The notes: generated by a model from the letters alone, not told the origin. DNA of 64,000 nucleotides from JALORV01 sp963775635 (GCA_963775635.1 CAVZJO010000012.1:124001-188000), one strand, 5' to 3'; counted from the first letter of the stretch, positions 46,371-55,084 are shown. Made by a program: numbers and translations.

Positions 46371-46436
46371 TCGATCGAATGCCGGTTATCACGACGAAGC
46401 CGAGTCGGCGCAAACGCTCGCGTACACTGCCTCGCC

Positions 46437-46442
46437 AGGAGG
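46437..46442 (+). promoter_or_regulatory. Stranded Shine-Dalgarno sequence of ribH
   Basis: AGGAGG lies 101 bp upstream of the ribH ATG, immediately before the inverted-repeat element. Without the element it would be about 4-6 nt from the start codon, so it is the probable original ribosome-binding site. Confidence 0.6.
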
Positions 46443-46543
46443 TTAGGGCCTGTTCACGCTGACCATTCGCAGCGCCACCCTTCGCGCATCCATCCGCATC
46501 GCGGCTCAACGCGTCTCCCGCATTTAGCGTGAACAGGCCCTAA
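46443..46543. mobile_element. MITE-like element with perfect 18-bp terminal inverted repeats
   Basis: ttagggcctgttcacgct at 46443-46460 is the exact reverse complement of 46526-46543; between them are 65 bp without coding capacity. The inner 95 bp start GGGCC and end GGCCC and are flanked by TA on both sides, which fits the TA target duplication of the IS630/Tc1-mariner type; TTA/TAA as part of the repeat is the alternative. The element abuts the ribH ATG and follows an AGGAGG. No second copy is seen in this window and no transposase is nearby, so it would depend on one acting in trans. Confidence 0.65.
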
Positions 46544-47029
46544 ATGGCGATCGACTACTACGCGCCCGATTTCGACGGTGCCGATCTACGCGTCGGCATC
46601 GTGCAGGCCCGATTCAACGAATGGGCCGGCCGCGCCCTGCAGGAGGCCTGCGTTAACGAGCTGATCACGCTGGGCGTCGACGAAGACGACATCACCCATC
46701 TGACGGTACCGGGCGCGCTCGAGATCCCGGTCGTGCTCGCCAGGCTGGCGGCCACTCAGGAATACGACGCGCTGATCGCACTCGGTTGCGTGATCCGCGG
46801 CGAGACCTACCATTTCGAGGTCGTATCCAATGAATCGGCGCGTGGCGTCGCCCAGGTGGCGCTCGACCACGGCGTGCCGGTCGCCAACGGCATCATCACG
46901 ACCGAAGACGAAGAGCAGGCGCGGGCGCGCGTCGCCGAGAAAGGCCGCGATGCCGCGCGCGTCGCGGTCGAAATGGCTAATCTGCTTTTGGCGCTGGACG
47001 AACATGTCGACGAAGCGGCCGACCAATGA
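46544..47029 (+). CDS. ribH: 6,7-dimethyl-8-ribityllumazine synthase
   Basis: 161 residues from ATG 46544. Condenses the RibB and RibD products to lumazine. Family segments: VGIVQARFNEW, LTVPGALEIPVVL, ALGCVIRGETYHFEVVSNESARG (with the catalytic His) and GVPVANGIITTEDEEQA. Start is fixed by the conserved N-terminus, yet no SD lies at normal distance: AGGAGG is 101 bp away on the far side of the palindromic element. nusB overlaps its 3' end by 26 bp. Confidence 0.96.
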   Translation: MAIDYYAPDFDGADLRVGIVQARFNEWAGRALQEACVNELITLGVDEDDITHLTVPGALEIPVVLARLAATQEYDALIALGCVIRGETYHFEVVSNESARGVAQVALDHGVPVANGIITTEDEEQARARVAEKGRDAARVAVEMANLLLALDEHVDEAADQ

Positions 47030-47510
47030 TCCGGCGGTGGCCGAAGGTAGCAGGCCCGCGGGCCGCAGCGCTCGGCGTCGCGCACGCGAGCTCGCGGTGC
47101 AGGGCCTGTATCAATGGTTGGTCGGCGGACAGGATGTCGCCGCCATCGAAGGGCATCTGGCCGAATCGCGCGGGTCGGAACAGTTTGAGCAGCTGGCGAA
47201 CCGGACCGATATGGCGCATTACCGCGAATTACTCAACGGCGCGATCGAGGGCGCCGACGCACTCCGCGCGGAGTTCGCGCCGCATCTCGATCGCGACGTC
47301 GGCGCACTGTCGCCGGTGGAACACGGCATCCTGCTGCTCGCGACCTACGAAATGAAGCATCGCAGCGAGATCCCCTACCGCGTGATCATCAATGAGGCAG
47401 TCGAACTGGCCAAGAGCTTCGGGGGAACCGAGGGCTTCAAGTACGTAAATGGCGTGCTGGACAAGGTCGCGGCCAGGCTGCGGCCCGCCGAAGTCGCGGC
47501 GCGCGCCTGA
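47004..47510 (+). CDS. nusB: Transcription antitermination factor NusB
   Basis: 168 residues from ATG 47004, 26 bp inside ribH, suggesting coupling. NusB with NusE prevents early termination on rRNA operons. Family segments: RRRARELAVQGLYQWL near residue 25, then SPVEHGILLLATYEMKHRSEIPYRVIINEAVELAKSFGGTEGFKYVNGVLDK, which is nearly invariant. The N-terminal 20 residues are variable and charged. ribH-nusB-thiL is a common order in Proteobacteria. Confidence 0.96.
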   Translation: MSTKRPTNDPAVAEGSRPAGRSARRRARELAVQGLYQWLVGGQDVAAIEGHLAESRGSEQFEQLANRTDMAHYRELLNGAIEGADALRAEFAPHLDRDVGALSPVEHGILLLATYEMKHRSEIPYRVIINEAVELAKSFGGTEGFKYVNGVLDKVAARLRPAEVAARA

Positions 47511-47531
47511 CGGGCGGGCAGCTGGCGGGCC

Positions 47532-48519
47532 ATGGCGGCGCAGCAGCAGCCTCTCGGCGAATTCGAACTGATCGCCCGGTACTTCAACCGGCCTGTACTG
47601 GACGCACCGGGTCTTGCGCTCGGCATCGGCGACGACTGCGCGCTGATCGACGGCGCGATCGGATTCCAATGGGCCATTACGACCGACATGCTGGTCGAAG
47701 GCGTGCACTTCCTGCCCGATGTCGACCCACAGTTCCTGGGGCACAAGGCGCTGGCGGTCAATTTGTCCGATCTTGCAGCGTGCGGCGCGACGCCGCGCTG
47801 CTACTTCCTCGCGCTGGCACTGCCGCGGGCCGACGAGGCTTGGCTCACGGCATTCACACGAGGCCTGCATGCGCTTGCGGATCGGCATTCCTGCGTGCTG
47901 GCGGGAGGCGACACGACGCGCGTCGACGCGGGCGTAACGGTCTCGATCACCGCCCTGGGCGAGGTGCCGCGCGGCAGCGGCGCTGTTGCGCTCCGGCGCC
48001 GTGCCGGGTGACGGCATCTGGGTTTCCGGCGTCCTGGGCGACGCTGCGCTGGGGTTGGCCTGGCTGAAGGGTCGGTTGCCACCGGGTGCGCCGGCCCCGA
48101 GCGAGGCCGTTCGACGCCTGCAGCGGCCGGCTCCGCGGGTGGAACTCGGTAAAAGCCTGTGCGGGCTCGCAACCAGCGCGATCGACGTTTCGGACGGCCT
48201 GGCCGGCGACCTTGGGCACATTTTGATGCGCTCCTCGGTGGGGGCTCGCATCGAGTGGTCAGCCATTCCCCGCTCGCCCGAAATGCACCGGCTCGACGAG
48301 GAACGGCAAAAGGACTTTGTGCTCGCCGGCGGCGATGACTATGAGTTGCTGTTCACCGCGCCAAGCGCTGCCGCCGACGCCGTGGCCGCCGCGGCGCGAG
48401 CCGCCGGGGTGTCCATCACGCGCATCGGAACCATCGTCGCCGACGCCGGACTGGTGGTCATCGGCTGCGACGGCCGGGCGGTGGACACGGCAGCCCGCGC
48501 GTTCGATCATTTCAGGTGA
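47532..48519 (+). CDS. thiL: Thiamine-monophosphate kinase, one frame break
   Basis: ThiL phosphorylates thiamine monophosphate to the diphosphate. ATG 47532 opens GEFELIARYFNRP. GIGDDCALID and TTDMLVEGVHF carry the Mg-ATP ligands; LAACGATPRC and GGDTTR follow. An extra G near 47980 breaks the frame before ALLRSGAVPGDGIWVSG, after which ATSAIDVSDGLAGDLGH and LAGGDDYELLFT complete the family pattern. Corrected length is 328 residues. pgpA starts on the last base of its stop. Confidence 0.92.
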
Positions 48520-49110
48520 TGAACGAGCCGTCACCCCCCGTGTGGGCTCCCGCGGCGCCCGCATCGGCCCCGGCGGGCGTCGCGAACGCCGCGCAACCTG
48601 GCTGGCGGTTCATGCTGTCGCATCCAGCGCACGGCGTGGCGCTCGGATTCGGCAGCGGCCTGCTGCGCCCGGGGCCCGGCACGTGGGGTACCCTGGCTGG
48701 GTGGATGGCCTTCGTCGCGCTGGACGGCTGGCTGACCGCCACCGGTTGGGCGGTCGTCATCGTTGGAGTCTTCCTGCTGGGTGCCGCGTGCGCGCAGCGC
48801 ACCGGAACGGCGCTCGGCCGCCCGGATCACGGCGCCATCGTGATCGACGAGATCGTTGCGATCTGGATCGTGCTGCTGATGGCGCCCCCGACGCTGACCT
48901 GGCAGGCCATCGGCGTCGTCTTCTTCCGACTGTTCGACATCGCGAAGCCGCCGCCGATACGCGCGCTCGATCGACGCTGGAAAAACGGATTGGGCGTGAT
49001 GGCCGACGACCTGCTCGCCGCGCTTTACACGTTGATCGCGCTGGCGATTTTGATGCGGGTACGGCATGACCGCCACCGCCAAGGGCCCTGGCGACGAGGG
49101 GGCGCCATGA
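48519..49110 (+). CDS. pgpA: Phosphatidylglycerophosphatase A, probable frame break near 3' end
   Basis: Dephosphorylates phosphatidylglycerol phosphate at the inner membrane. ATG 48519 overlaps the thiL stop. Family segments are LGFGSGLLRPGPGTWGTLAG and HGAIVIDEIVAIW, then FRLFDIAKPPPIRALDR and GLGVMADDLLAALYT, with three to four membrane helices. As given, the frame runs through into pncC. If one G near 49052 is extra, the frame would read YGMTATAKGPGDEGAP and stop at 49108-49110, overlapping the pncC ATG in the usual ATGA form. I consider the fusion an artefact. Confidence 0.85.
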
Positions 49111-49631
49111 GCACTCCCGCCGATCGCCTTGACCAGCTCGCGGCCGAACTTGGGCTGGCGTTGCGCAGCCAGCACCTGATGCTGGCAACGGCCGAGTCGT
49201 GCACGGCGGGTGGCGTCGCCTATGCGGTGACGCTGGCACCCGGATCCAGCCAGTGGTTCGATCGCGGCTTCATCAGCTACTCCAACGAGGCGAAGATACA
49301 GATGCTCGGAGTCGCGCCCGCGTACCTGCGGGATTTCGGCGCCGTCAGCGAACCGGTGGCGCGCGCGATGGCGCTTGGCGCGCTGACGCAGAGCAATGCC
49401 CAGGTCGCGCTGGCCGTGACCGGTATCGCGGGGCCGGACGGTGGCACGGTGTCCAAGCCGGTCGGCACCGTCTGCTTCGCCTGGGCGATCAGGCGCGACG
49501 CAACGCAGGCGGCGTGGGTCAAGACGGACACTCGCGCCCTGTCGGGCGAGCGCAGTGCGGTTCGCACAGAGAGCATCCTGGTAGCGCTCGAAACGCTCGT
49601 CGGGCTGCTAAAGCAGAGACAAGACGTGTAG
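49107..49631 (+). CDS. pncC: Nicotinamide-nucleotide amidohydrolase PncC (CinA C-terminal domain)
   Basis: 174 residues from ATG 49107. It deamidates NMN to nicotinate mononucleotide in the pyridine salvage cycle. CinA-family segments: MLATAESCTAGGVAYAVT, FISYSNEAKIQMLGV, GAVSEPVARAMALGAL and AVTGIAGPDGGTVSKPVGTVCFAW are all intact. It is in frame with pgpA in this sequence (see that entry). thiL-pgpA-pncC is a standard betaproteobacterial order. Confidence 0.93.
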   Translation: MSTPADRLDQLAAELGLALRSQHLMLATAESCTAGGVAYAVTLAPGSSQWFDRGFISYSNEAKIQMLGVAPAYLRDFGAVSEPVARAMALGALTQSNAQVALAVTGIAGPDGGTVSKPVGTVCFAWAIRRDATQAAWVKTDTRALSGERSAVRTESILVALETLVGLLKQRQDV

Positions 49632-49712
49632 CGAACGCCGATCGACGCACGGGCGGCACCCGTGGGCGTCGGCACCCACTGACCTCCTCAGCACATTCGC
49701 GATCGCGCCGCC

Positions 49713-50142
49713 ATGTCGGACCTCTTCCCCGGTTTTGCCGTCGAACGGCGTGTCGTCAACGGCATCCGGATCAACGTGCGGCATGGCGGCCATGGGCCGC
49801 CGTTGCTGCTGATGCACGGATTCCAGCAGTCGCTGGTGATGCCGATCTGCGCGGCTACGGGGATTCGGACAAGCCGACCAGCGCGCCGGATCACGAGCCG
49901 TACAGCAAACGCGCGATGGCGCAGGACATGGTCGAACTGATGCAATCGTTCGGCCATGCAACTTTCTTTGTCTGCGGGCACGACCGCGGGGGACGCGTTG
50001 CACACCGGCTGGCACTGGAACACCCGCAACGGGTCGAGCGGCCGATGGTGCTCGGGCGCCGTTGGCCGGCGGGCACTACATCGCCGAAGAACTTCCGGAA
50101 CGGCTGGTCGAGGAAATGTTCGCATTCTTCGTCCGAGCCTGA
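49713..50142 (+). pseudogene. Remnant of a haloacetate-dehalogenase-like alpha/beta hydrolase
   Basis: ATG 49713 opens FPGFAVERRVVNGIRINVRHGGHGPPLLLMHGF, the start of fluoroacetate dehalogenase-like hydrolases. The next ~20 family residues (the cap-to-strand link) are missing and the frame changes to LRGYGDSDKPTSAPDHEPYSKRAMAQDM and the nucleophile elbow FVCGHDRGGRVAHRLALEHPQRV. About 100 residues are then missing; the frame changes again to the true C-terminus GHYIAEELPERLVEEM, stop at 50140-50142. Two internal deletions and frame changes cannot be explained by single-base errors, so this is a decayed gene. Confidence 0.75.
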
Positions 50143-50245
50143 TGCGATCGCCGATGCGGTCAGACCAATTGCACCGATTTCAGTTTGCTGACGCCGGAAA
50201 CTGTGCCGGCATCAGCCTGCCCCGTCACTTCCTCAATGGCCGACC

Positions 50246-51577
50246 ATGCCTACTGAAGTCTTCCTGCTGTTCTCGCTGATCCTGCTCAACGGGGTCTTTG
50301 CGATGTCCGAGATCGCGCTGGTTACGTCCCGTCGCGCTCGCCTCCAGGCGTTGGTGGAACAGGGCGATGCCGGCGCCGCGGCCGCGCTGGCGCTGAACGA
50401 CGAGCCGACACGATTCCTGTCGACGCTCCAGGTTGGCATCACGTCAGTCGGCATCTTGAGCGGGATCGTCGGTGAGGCCGCGTTCGCGGCTCCGCTCGCC
50501 GACTGGCTGATCGGACTCGGCGCCGAGACCAAGACAGCACGACTCGGCGCGACGGCCCTGGTCGTCGTGGTCGTCACCTACTTTTCGGTCGTGCTTGGCG
50601 AACTGGTCCCGAAGCGGCTCGGGCAGATCTCGGCGGAAGCGATCGCGCGGCGAGTCGCGCGACCGATCGGCTGGCTGGCGCTGGCGGCCAAGCCTTTCGT
50701 CCGGCTGCTGTCGGGCTCGACCGACGTGCTGCTGCGGATGATGGGTGCCCGCACCGGCGCCGCCGCTGTTACCGAGGAAGAAATCCACGCGCTGATCCAG
50801 GAAGGGTCGGAGACCGGAGTCATCGACGAGCAGGAACGCGCCATGGTGCGCAACGTGTTCCGCCTCGACGACCGTCAGATCGCCTCGCTGATGACGCCGC
50901 GCTCGGAGATCGTCTATCTCGATCTGGAGGATTCGCTGGCCGACAACCTCAAGCGGGTACTCGAGATCGAGCACTCGCGCTTTCCGGTATGCCGCGGCGG
51001 GCTGCGCGACGTGATCGGCGTGGCCAGCGCGCGCCGGCTGCTGCAACAGGCGATTCACGGCGAGGTGCTCAACCTCGAACGCGCGGCCGAGCCGCCCGTC
51101 TATGTGCCGGAATCGCTGACGGGCATGGAACTGCTGGAGAACTTCCGCTCGAGTTCCGGCCACATGGCGCTGGTCGTCGACGAATACGGAGAGATCCAGG
51201 GCGTCGTGACTTCGCAGGACCTGTTCGAAGCGATCGCCGGCGAGTTCAAGCCGCAGCGCACCGAGGATGCGTGGGCGCTGCAGCGCGCCGACGGATCCTG
51301 GCTGCTGGACGGACTGATCCCGATCCCGGAACTCAAGGATCGACTGGACTTCGGCGCGGCACCCGAGGAGGAACTCGGACGCTACAACACGCTAGCGGGA
51401 ATGGTGATGCTTCTGCTCGGGCGGGTCCCGGCAACCGGCGACATCGTCGAGTGGCACGGCTGGCGCTTCGAGATCGTCGACATGGACAAGCATCGCATCG
51501 ACAAGGTGCTCGCTTCGCGTGCGGAATCCGCGGACAGTGACCGCGACGCCGTGGCGTCGGTGACGGCCGGCCGCTAG
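50246..51577 (+). CDS. CNNM/HlyC-CorC family transporter with CBS pair
   Basis: 443 residues from ATG 50246. The N-terminal DUF21/CNNM membrane domain (about 1-190) begins FLLFSLILLNGVFAMSEIALVTSRRARLQ with the family Ser/Asn/Pro sites. Two CBS domains (about 215-335; MTPRSEIVYLD and MALVVDEYGEIQGVVTSQDL) are followed by the CorC_HlyC domain (about 350-430; GLIPIPELKDRLD). Such proteins are involved in Mg/Co homeostasis; the older name is hemolysin-like. Its 3' end overlaps pyrF tail to tail by 4 bp. Confidence 0.92.
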   Translation: MPTEVFLLFSLILLNGVFAMSEIALVTSRRARLQALVEQGDAGAAAALALNDEPTRFLSTLQVGITSVGILSGIVGEAAFAAPLADWLIGLGAETKTARLGATALVVVVVTYFSVVLGELVPKRLGQISAEAIARRVARPIGWLALAAKPFVRLLSGSTDVLLRMMGARTGAAAVTEEEIHALIQEGSETGVIDEQERAMVRNVFRLDDRQIASLMTPRSEIVYLDLEDSLADNLKRVLEIEHSRFPVCRGGLRDVIGVASARRLLQQAIHGEVLNLERAAEPPVYVPESLTGMELLENFRSSSGHMALVVDEYGEIQGVVTSQDLFEAIAGEFKPQRTEDAWALQRADGSWLLDGLIPIPELKDRLDFGAAPEEELGRYNTLAGMVMLLLGRVPATGDIVEWHGWRFEIVDMDKHRIDKVLASRAESADSDRDAVASVTAGR

Positions 51578-52407
51578 CGCCGCCGATGGCGGTTGATCTC
51601 GTCGCGGGTGGCGAGCGCCACCGCGCGGGCGCGCTCGGCGAAGTCCTCGCCGTTGCCGGCATACAGGATCGCGCGTGAGGAATTGATGACCATGCCGAAC
51701 CCGTCGGCCGACTGGCCCGCGGCGACCGTCGCGGCGATGTCGCCGCCCTGCGCGCCGATCCCCGGCACCAGCAGCGGCAGTTCGCCCGCCACCGAGCGGA
51801 CTGCCGCGAGCTCGGCGGGGTAGGTCGCGCCGACAACCAGACCGAGCTGGCCCTGGGTGTTCCACTCGTTGGCGACCAGCCGCGCAAGGCGCTGGTACAG
51901 CGGCTCGCCGCCCGCGTCCAGCATCTGCAGATCGGCGCCTCCCGGGTTGCTCGTACGGCATAGCAGGAACGCGCCGCGGTCCGCGTACGCGAGAAAGGGC
52001 TGGATCGAGTCGTAGCCCATATAGGGTGACAGCGTGACTGCGTCGGCGCCGTAGCGTTCGAATGCCTCGCGCGCGTAATGCTCGGCGGTCGCGCCGATAT
52101 CGCCACGCTTCGCATCCAGGATCACCGGCACCGCCGGGTGTTGCTGACGGACATGATCGATCAACTTCTCGAGCTGCGATTCCGCACGCATCGAGGCAAA
52201 GTAGGCGATCTGTGGCTTGAACGCACACACCAGATCGCCGGTCGCGTCGACGATCTCACGGCAGAAGCGGAACACCGCATCACCCGCGTCGCGCAGATGC
52301 GGCGGAAACCGGGAACGATCCGGATCCAGGCCGACACAAAGCAAGCTATCGGCCGCGCGCCAGCGCGCCGCGAGCCTGCCGATAAAGCCTTTGACCGGGG
52401 TATTCAT
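51574..52407 (-). CDS. pyrF: Orotidine-5'-phosphate decarboxylase (type 2)
   Basis: 277 residues from ATG 52407. Last step of UMP synthesis. The active-site motif LDAKRGDIG holds Lys100 with its flanking Asp residues; LCVGLDPD at residues 23-30 and LSPYMGYDSIQPF are also diagnostic. The length (about 270) is that of the long PyrF group of Burkholderia and mycobacteria rather than the 230-residue E. coli type. It stands apart from other pyr genes. Confidence 0.95.
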   Translation of the reverse strand: MNTPVKGFIGRLAARWRAADSLLCVGLDPDRSRFPPHLRDAGDAVFRFCREIVDATGDLVCAFKPQIAYFASMRAESQLEKLIDHVRQQHPAVPVILDAKRGDIGATAEHYAREAFERYGADAVTLSPYMGYDSIQPFLAYADRGAFLLCRTSNPGGADLQMLDAGGEPLYQRLARLVANEWNTQGQLGLVVGATYPAELAAVRSVAGELPLLVPGIGAQGGDIAATVAAGQSADGFGMVINSSRAILYAGNGEDFAERARAVALATRDEINRHRRR

Positions 52408-52455
52408 CGCGGTCGAATTTTACCCAGGCACCGCTGGCGGATTTCGCAGCGGGAA

Positions 52456-52869
52456 CTACGCAGCGGCTGCTGCCGCAGTCTCGTCGCCCTCGACGGGCCC
52501 ATCGTCGCTCCGATCGGCGGCAGTCGGAGCACGGCGGTGCAGCCACCACGCCGTCCCGACGATCGCCCCGGCCACGATCAGCCATCGCAGCAGGCGCGTG
52601 CGGCGCAATCGGGACACCCCCGCAACAAAAGTCGGGACCGCCCACGGCTGGCGCCGCGCAAAGCGCAGCAGCGTGACCAGCGCGCCCAGGAACTTGTTCC
52701 GGCGCAGGCTTAGCGCGCCGCGCAGGACCCGCGCTGCCACGGCACGCCCGCCGACGGCGCCGCCAGTCATTAGGCCGATCTGATGCACCAGCTGCGCGCG
52801 TTCAGCTGCCGCGCGGGCCAGCAGCAATTCGCGTCTCAGATCGTGCAATTCACGATCAGCCGGTGTCAT
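52456..52869 (-). CDS. YqjK-like small membrane-associated protein
   Basis: About 137 residues from ATG 52869. A charged N-terminal helix (ADRELHDLRRELLLARAAAERAQLVHQIG) is followed by a basic middle part and one hydrophobic helix (LLRWLIVAGAIVGTAWWL), ending in an acidic Ala-rich tail. Together with the two genes upstream it forms the order seen in yqjD-yqjE-yqjK operons. The start overlaps the yqjE-like stop by 14 bp. Function unknown. Confidence 0.7.
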   Translation of the reverse strand: MTPADRELHDLRRELLLARAAAERAQLVHQIGLMTGGAVGGRAVAARVLRGALSLRRNKFLGALVTLLRFARRQPWAVPTFVAGVSRLRRTRLLRWLIVAGAIVGTAWWLHRRAPTAADRSDDGPVEGDETAAAAAA

Positions 52870-53269
52870 CGCCGGACTCAACGAGGCGGCCGCGCAGGGC
52901 CGCATGGTCCTTCTGCAGTTCTGCGCGGGTCTGCGCCAGCAACGGCGGAGCGGCGGCGATTTCGCGGCGGACCGTGCGCAGCATCCCATAGGCCACCGCC
53001 GCATAGAGCGCCGTCAGCATGCCGAGGGCGAGCCCTCGTGGGCCTTCCCAGAAGATGGCTGCGACCAACAGCGACAGCGACAGCAGCGCGGCGAGCAGCA
53101 GCACGGCGGCTATCACCGCGAACACAAGCCAGCGGACGTAGCGGTCGCGCGCCTCGGCCAATTCGAGCGAGGCGAGTTCACCGCGAGTAACCAGCAGGGT
53201 CAGCGTGAGCGCGTAGATCTTCCGCAACGAGGCGGACCACGGCTCAGCGCGTTGCGTGCTGTCCGTCAT
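52856..53269 (-). CDS. YqjE-like (holin superfamily III) membrane protein
   Basis: 137 residues from ATG 53269. Two adjacent transmembrane helices (VFAVIAAVLLLAALLSLSLL and GLALGMLTALYAAVAYGML) joined by FWEGPRG, the arrangement of the phage_holin_3_6 family. The first part (LTLLVTRGELASLELAEARDRYVRWL) is amphipathic. It is the middle gene of a three-gene unit; the family is stress-linked in enterobacteria. Frame intact. Confidence 0.8.
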   Translation of the reverse strand: MTDSTQRAEPWSASLRKIYALTLTLLVTRGELASLELAEARDRYVRWLVFAVIAAVLLLAALLSLSLLVAAIFWEGPRGLALGMLTALYAAVAYGMLRTVRREIAAAPPLLAQTRAELQKDHAALRGRLVESGDDTG

Positions 53270-53292
53270 CTGCTCTGCCGATAGCGGTTGGC

Positions 53293-53595
53293 TCAGCGAC
53301 GGTTGATCATCAGCCCGAGCAGCACGCCGATGGCGCCGGCAATGCCGACTGCGGACCACGGGTGGACATGCACCCAGTTGTCAGTGGCTTTCGCCGCCGT
53401 CTTCGCCTGCTCGACCGCGCGGTGCTCGGCATCGCTCAGTTTGACCTTCGCTTTCGAGATCGCGGACTGCGCGCGGCGCCGCAACTCGGTGGCCTGTTCG
53501 CCGGTGGCCTGGGTGGCCTGGCGCAGCAGTTCTTCCGCATCGGCCAGGACGGTGTTCACATCGGTCATCAGCTTTTCCTTCGTGGCGTTTTCCAT
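53293..53595 (-). CDS. DUF883 (YqjD/ElaB) C-tail-anchored protein
   Basis: 100 residues from ATG 53595, preceded by AAGGAG. A long amphipathic helix (TKEKLMTDVNTVLADAEELLRQ ...) runs to a C-terminal hydrophobic anchor (AVGIAGAIGVLLGLMIN) with WVHVHPWSAVGIA just before it, the DUF883 signature. Known relatives bind ribosomes at the inner membrane in stationary phase. First gene of the three-gene unit with yqjE- and yqjK-like genes. Confidence 0.85.
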   Translation of the reverse strand: MENATKEKLMTDVNTVLADAEELLRQATQATGEQATELRRRAQSAISKAKVKLSDAEHRAVEQAKTAAKATDNWVHVHPWSAVGIAGAIGVLLGLMINRR

Positions 53596-53653
53596 GTTTG
53601 CTCCTTCGGTGAACAATCTGCGCTCGCAGAAAGATGATCGTGTCGTCGCAGGA

Positions 53654-55084
53654 TCAGCCGCTCACATACACCCAGTTCAGTAGATCGTCGAGCGCGCCCT
53701 GGGTGGCCGCGGCATTCGGGTGATTGACGAAGGCGACGACGACATAGCGACGGCCGCTGGCTGCCAGCACGTACCCCGCGATGGCGCGGCTGTCCGCGAG
53801 CAAGCCGGTCTTGATATGCGCGGAGCCCGCGGCGCCGAGGCGCTTGCGCATGGTTCCGTCAACTCCGACCAGCGGCAGCGACGACATGTACTCGGGCATC
53901 AGAGGAGTGGCAAAGGCGCCGGCCAGCAGGCGGGCCAGCCCCGCGGCCGTCAGACGTTCGACGCGCGACAACCCGGCACCGTTTTCGAGCACGAAATCGC
54001 GCCGGTCCAGCCCCTTGGACAGCAGCCAGTCGCCGACTACGCGTTGCGCGCGCTCCGCGCTGGCCGGCAGCTTGGTGCCCTCGGCGCCGAGCGTGAGGAA
54101 GAGCTGGCGTGCCATCACGTTGTTGCTGTACTTGTTGATGTTGCGGATGACATCGGCGAGCGGCTCGGACTCGTGCTGCGCGAGCCGCTTTGCATCTACC
54201 GGAGCGGCGCCGTCGCGCGCACGCCCGCGCCAGGTTCCGCCGCTGGCCTGCCACAGCGAGCGGAAGACCGCCTCGAAATACGAAGTGGCATTCAGCAAGC
54301 TGACGTGCCAAACGCGGTCACCGCATGCCAACGGGAAGGCACCTCGGAACTGCGGCCGCATCGGATCGCTGAAGTCGCCTGCCAGCCGGGCGCGCCAGTC
54401 GTTACAGGGGCCGTCGACGGCGCGGACGGTCGCCGGCACGGTCATACCGGACAGGCTGGGCACGGCGAAGACGCGGACCTGACGCGGGTCCGCATCAGGC
54501 ACGAAGTGGAAGCTGACGCTCTTGTAGTTGAGCAGCAGCGCATCGGGTCCGGCGTTGTACGGGCGCAGTAGTTCGCCGTCGAAGGCGCCCGGGTCGTGGG
54601 CGACCGGCTCGAAGGCCGCGCGATCGAGCACAACGTCGCCGCGGATTTCGGCGAGGCCGATGCCGCGCAGACGCTGCACCAGCAGCCACAGGTGCTCGAC
54701 CACCAGTCGCGGGTCGCCAGAGCCGCGCAGGTAGAGGTTTCCGTCGAGTACGCCGTTAATCACTGAAGCCAGCGACAGCGCCTCGGTGCGCCAGACGTAC
54801 TGCGGGCCGAGCAGTTCCAGACCGGCCAGCGTGGTGACCAGCTTCATCGTCGAAGCCGGATTCATCGGCAGGTTGTCATTGTGGGCGAGAGCCAGCCCGT
54901 TGCCGGCGAGCGGCACGACGCTTACACCGACCGCCGTCGGCGGCACACCCGCCGTTTTCAGGCCGGCAGCGACGGGGTCGGGCAGCGCCGCTAAGGGGCG
55001 TGGAACTTGTCCGGCCACGGGGGCGAAAAGCGTCGCCACCAGCGCGATGCCGAAGAGAACGTGCAGCGCCGACGAAAACCGCAT
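53654..55084 (-). CDS. dacB: D-alanyl-D-alanine carboxypeptidase/endopeptidase (PBP4 type)
   Basis: About 476 residues from ATG 55084; the frame is open further upstream but this start gives a proper signal peptide (cleavage near VAGQ). The three penicillin-binding motifs are present: S78-TMK81 in PASTMKLVTT, SNN in KYSNNVMARQ, and KTG at about 425-427. The long insert between SxxK and SxN is that of the S13 family. It trims and opens murein cross-links in the periplasm. Confidence 0.93.
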   Translation of the reverse strand: MRFSSALHVLFGIALVATLFAPVAGQVPRPLAALPDPVAAGLKTAGVPPTAVGVSVVPLAGNGLALAHNDNLPMNPASTMKLVTTLAGLELLGPQYVWRTEALSLASVINGVLDGNLYLRGSGDPRLVVEHLWLLVQRLRGIGLAEIRGDVVLDRAAFEPVAHDPGAFDGELLRPYNAGPDALLLNYKSVSFHFVPDADPRQVRVFAVPSLSGMTVPATVRAVDGPCNDWRARLAGDFSDPMRPQFRGAFPLACGDRVWHVSLLNATSYFEAVFRSLWQASGGTWRGRARDGAAPVDAKRLAQHESEPLADVIRNINKYSNNVMARQLFLTLGAEGTKLPASAERAQRVVGDWLLSKGLDRRDFVLENGAGLSRVERLTAAGLARLLAGAFATPLMPEYMSSLPLVGVDGTMRKRLGAAGSAHIKTGLLADSRAIAGYVLAASGRRYVVVAFVNHPNAAATQGALDDLLNWVYVSG

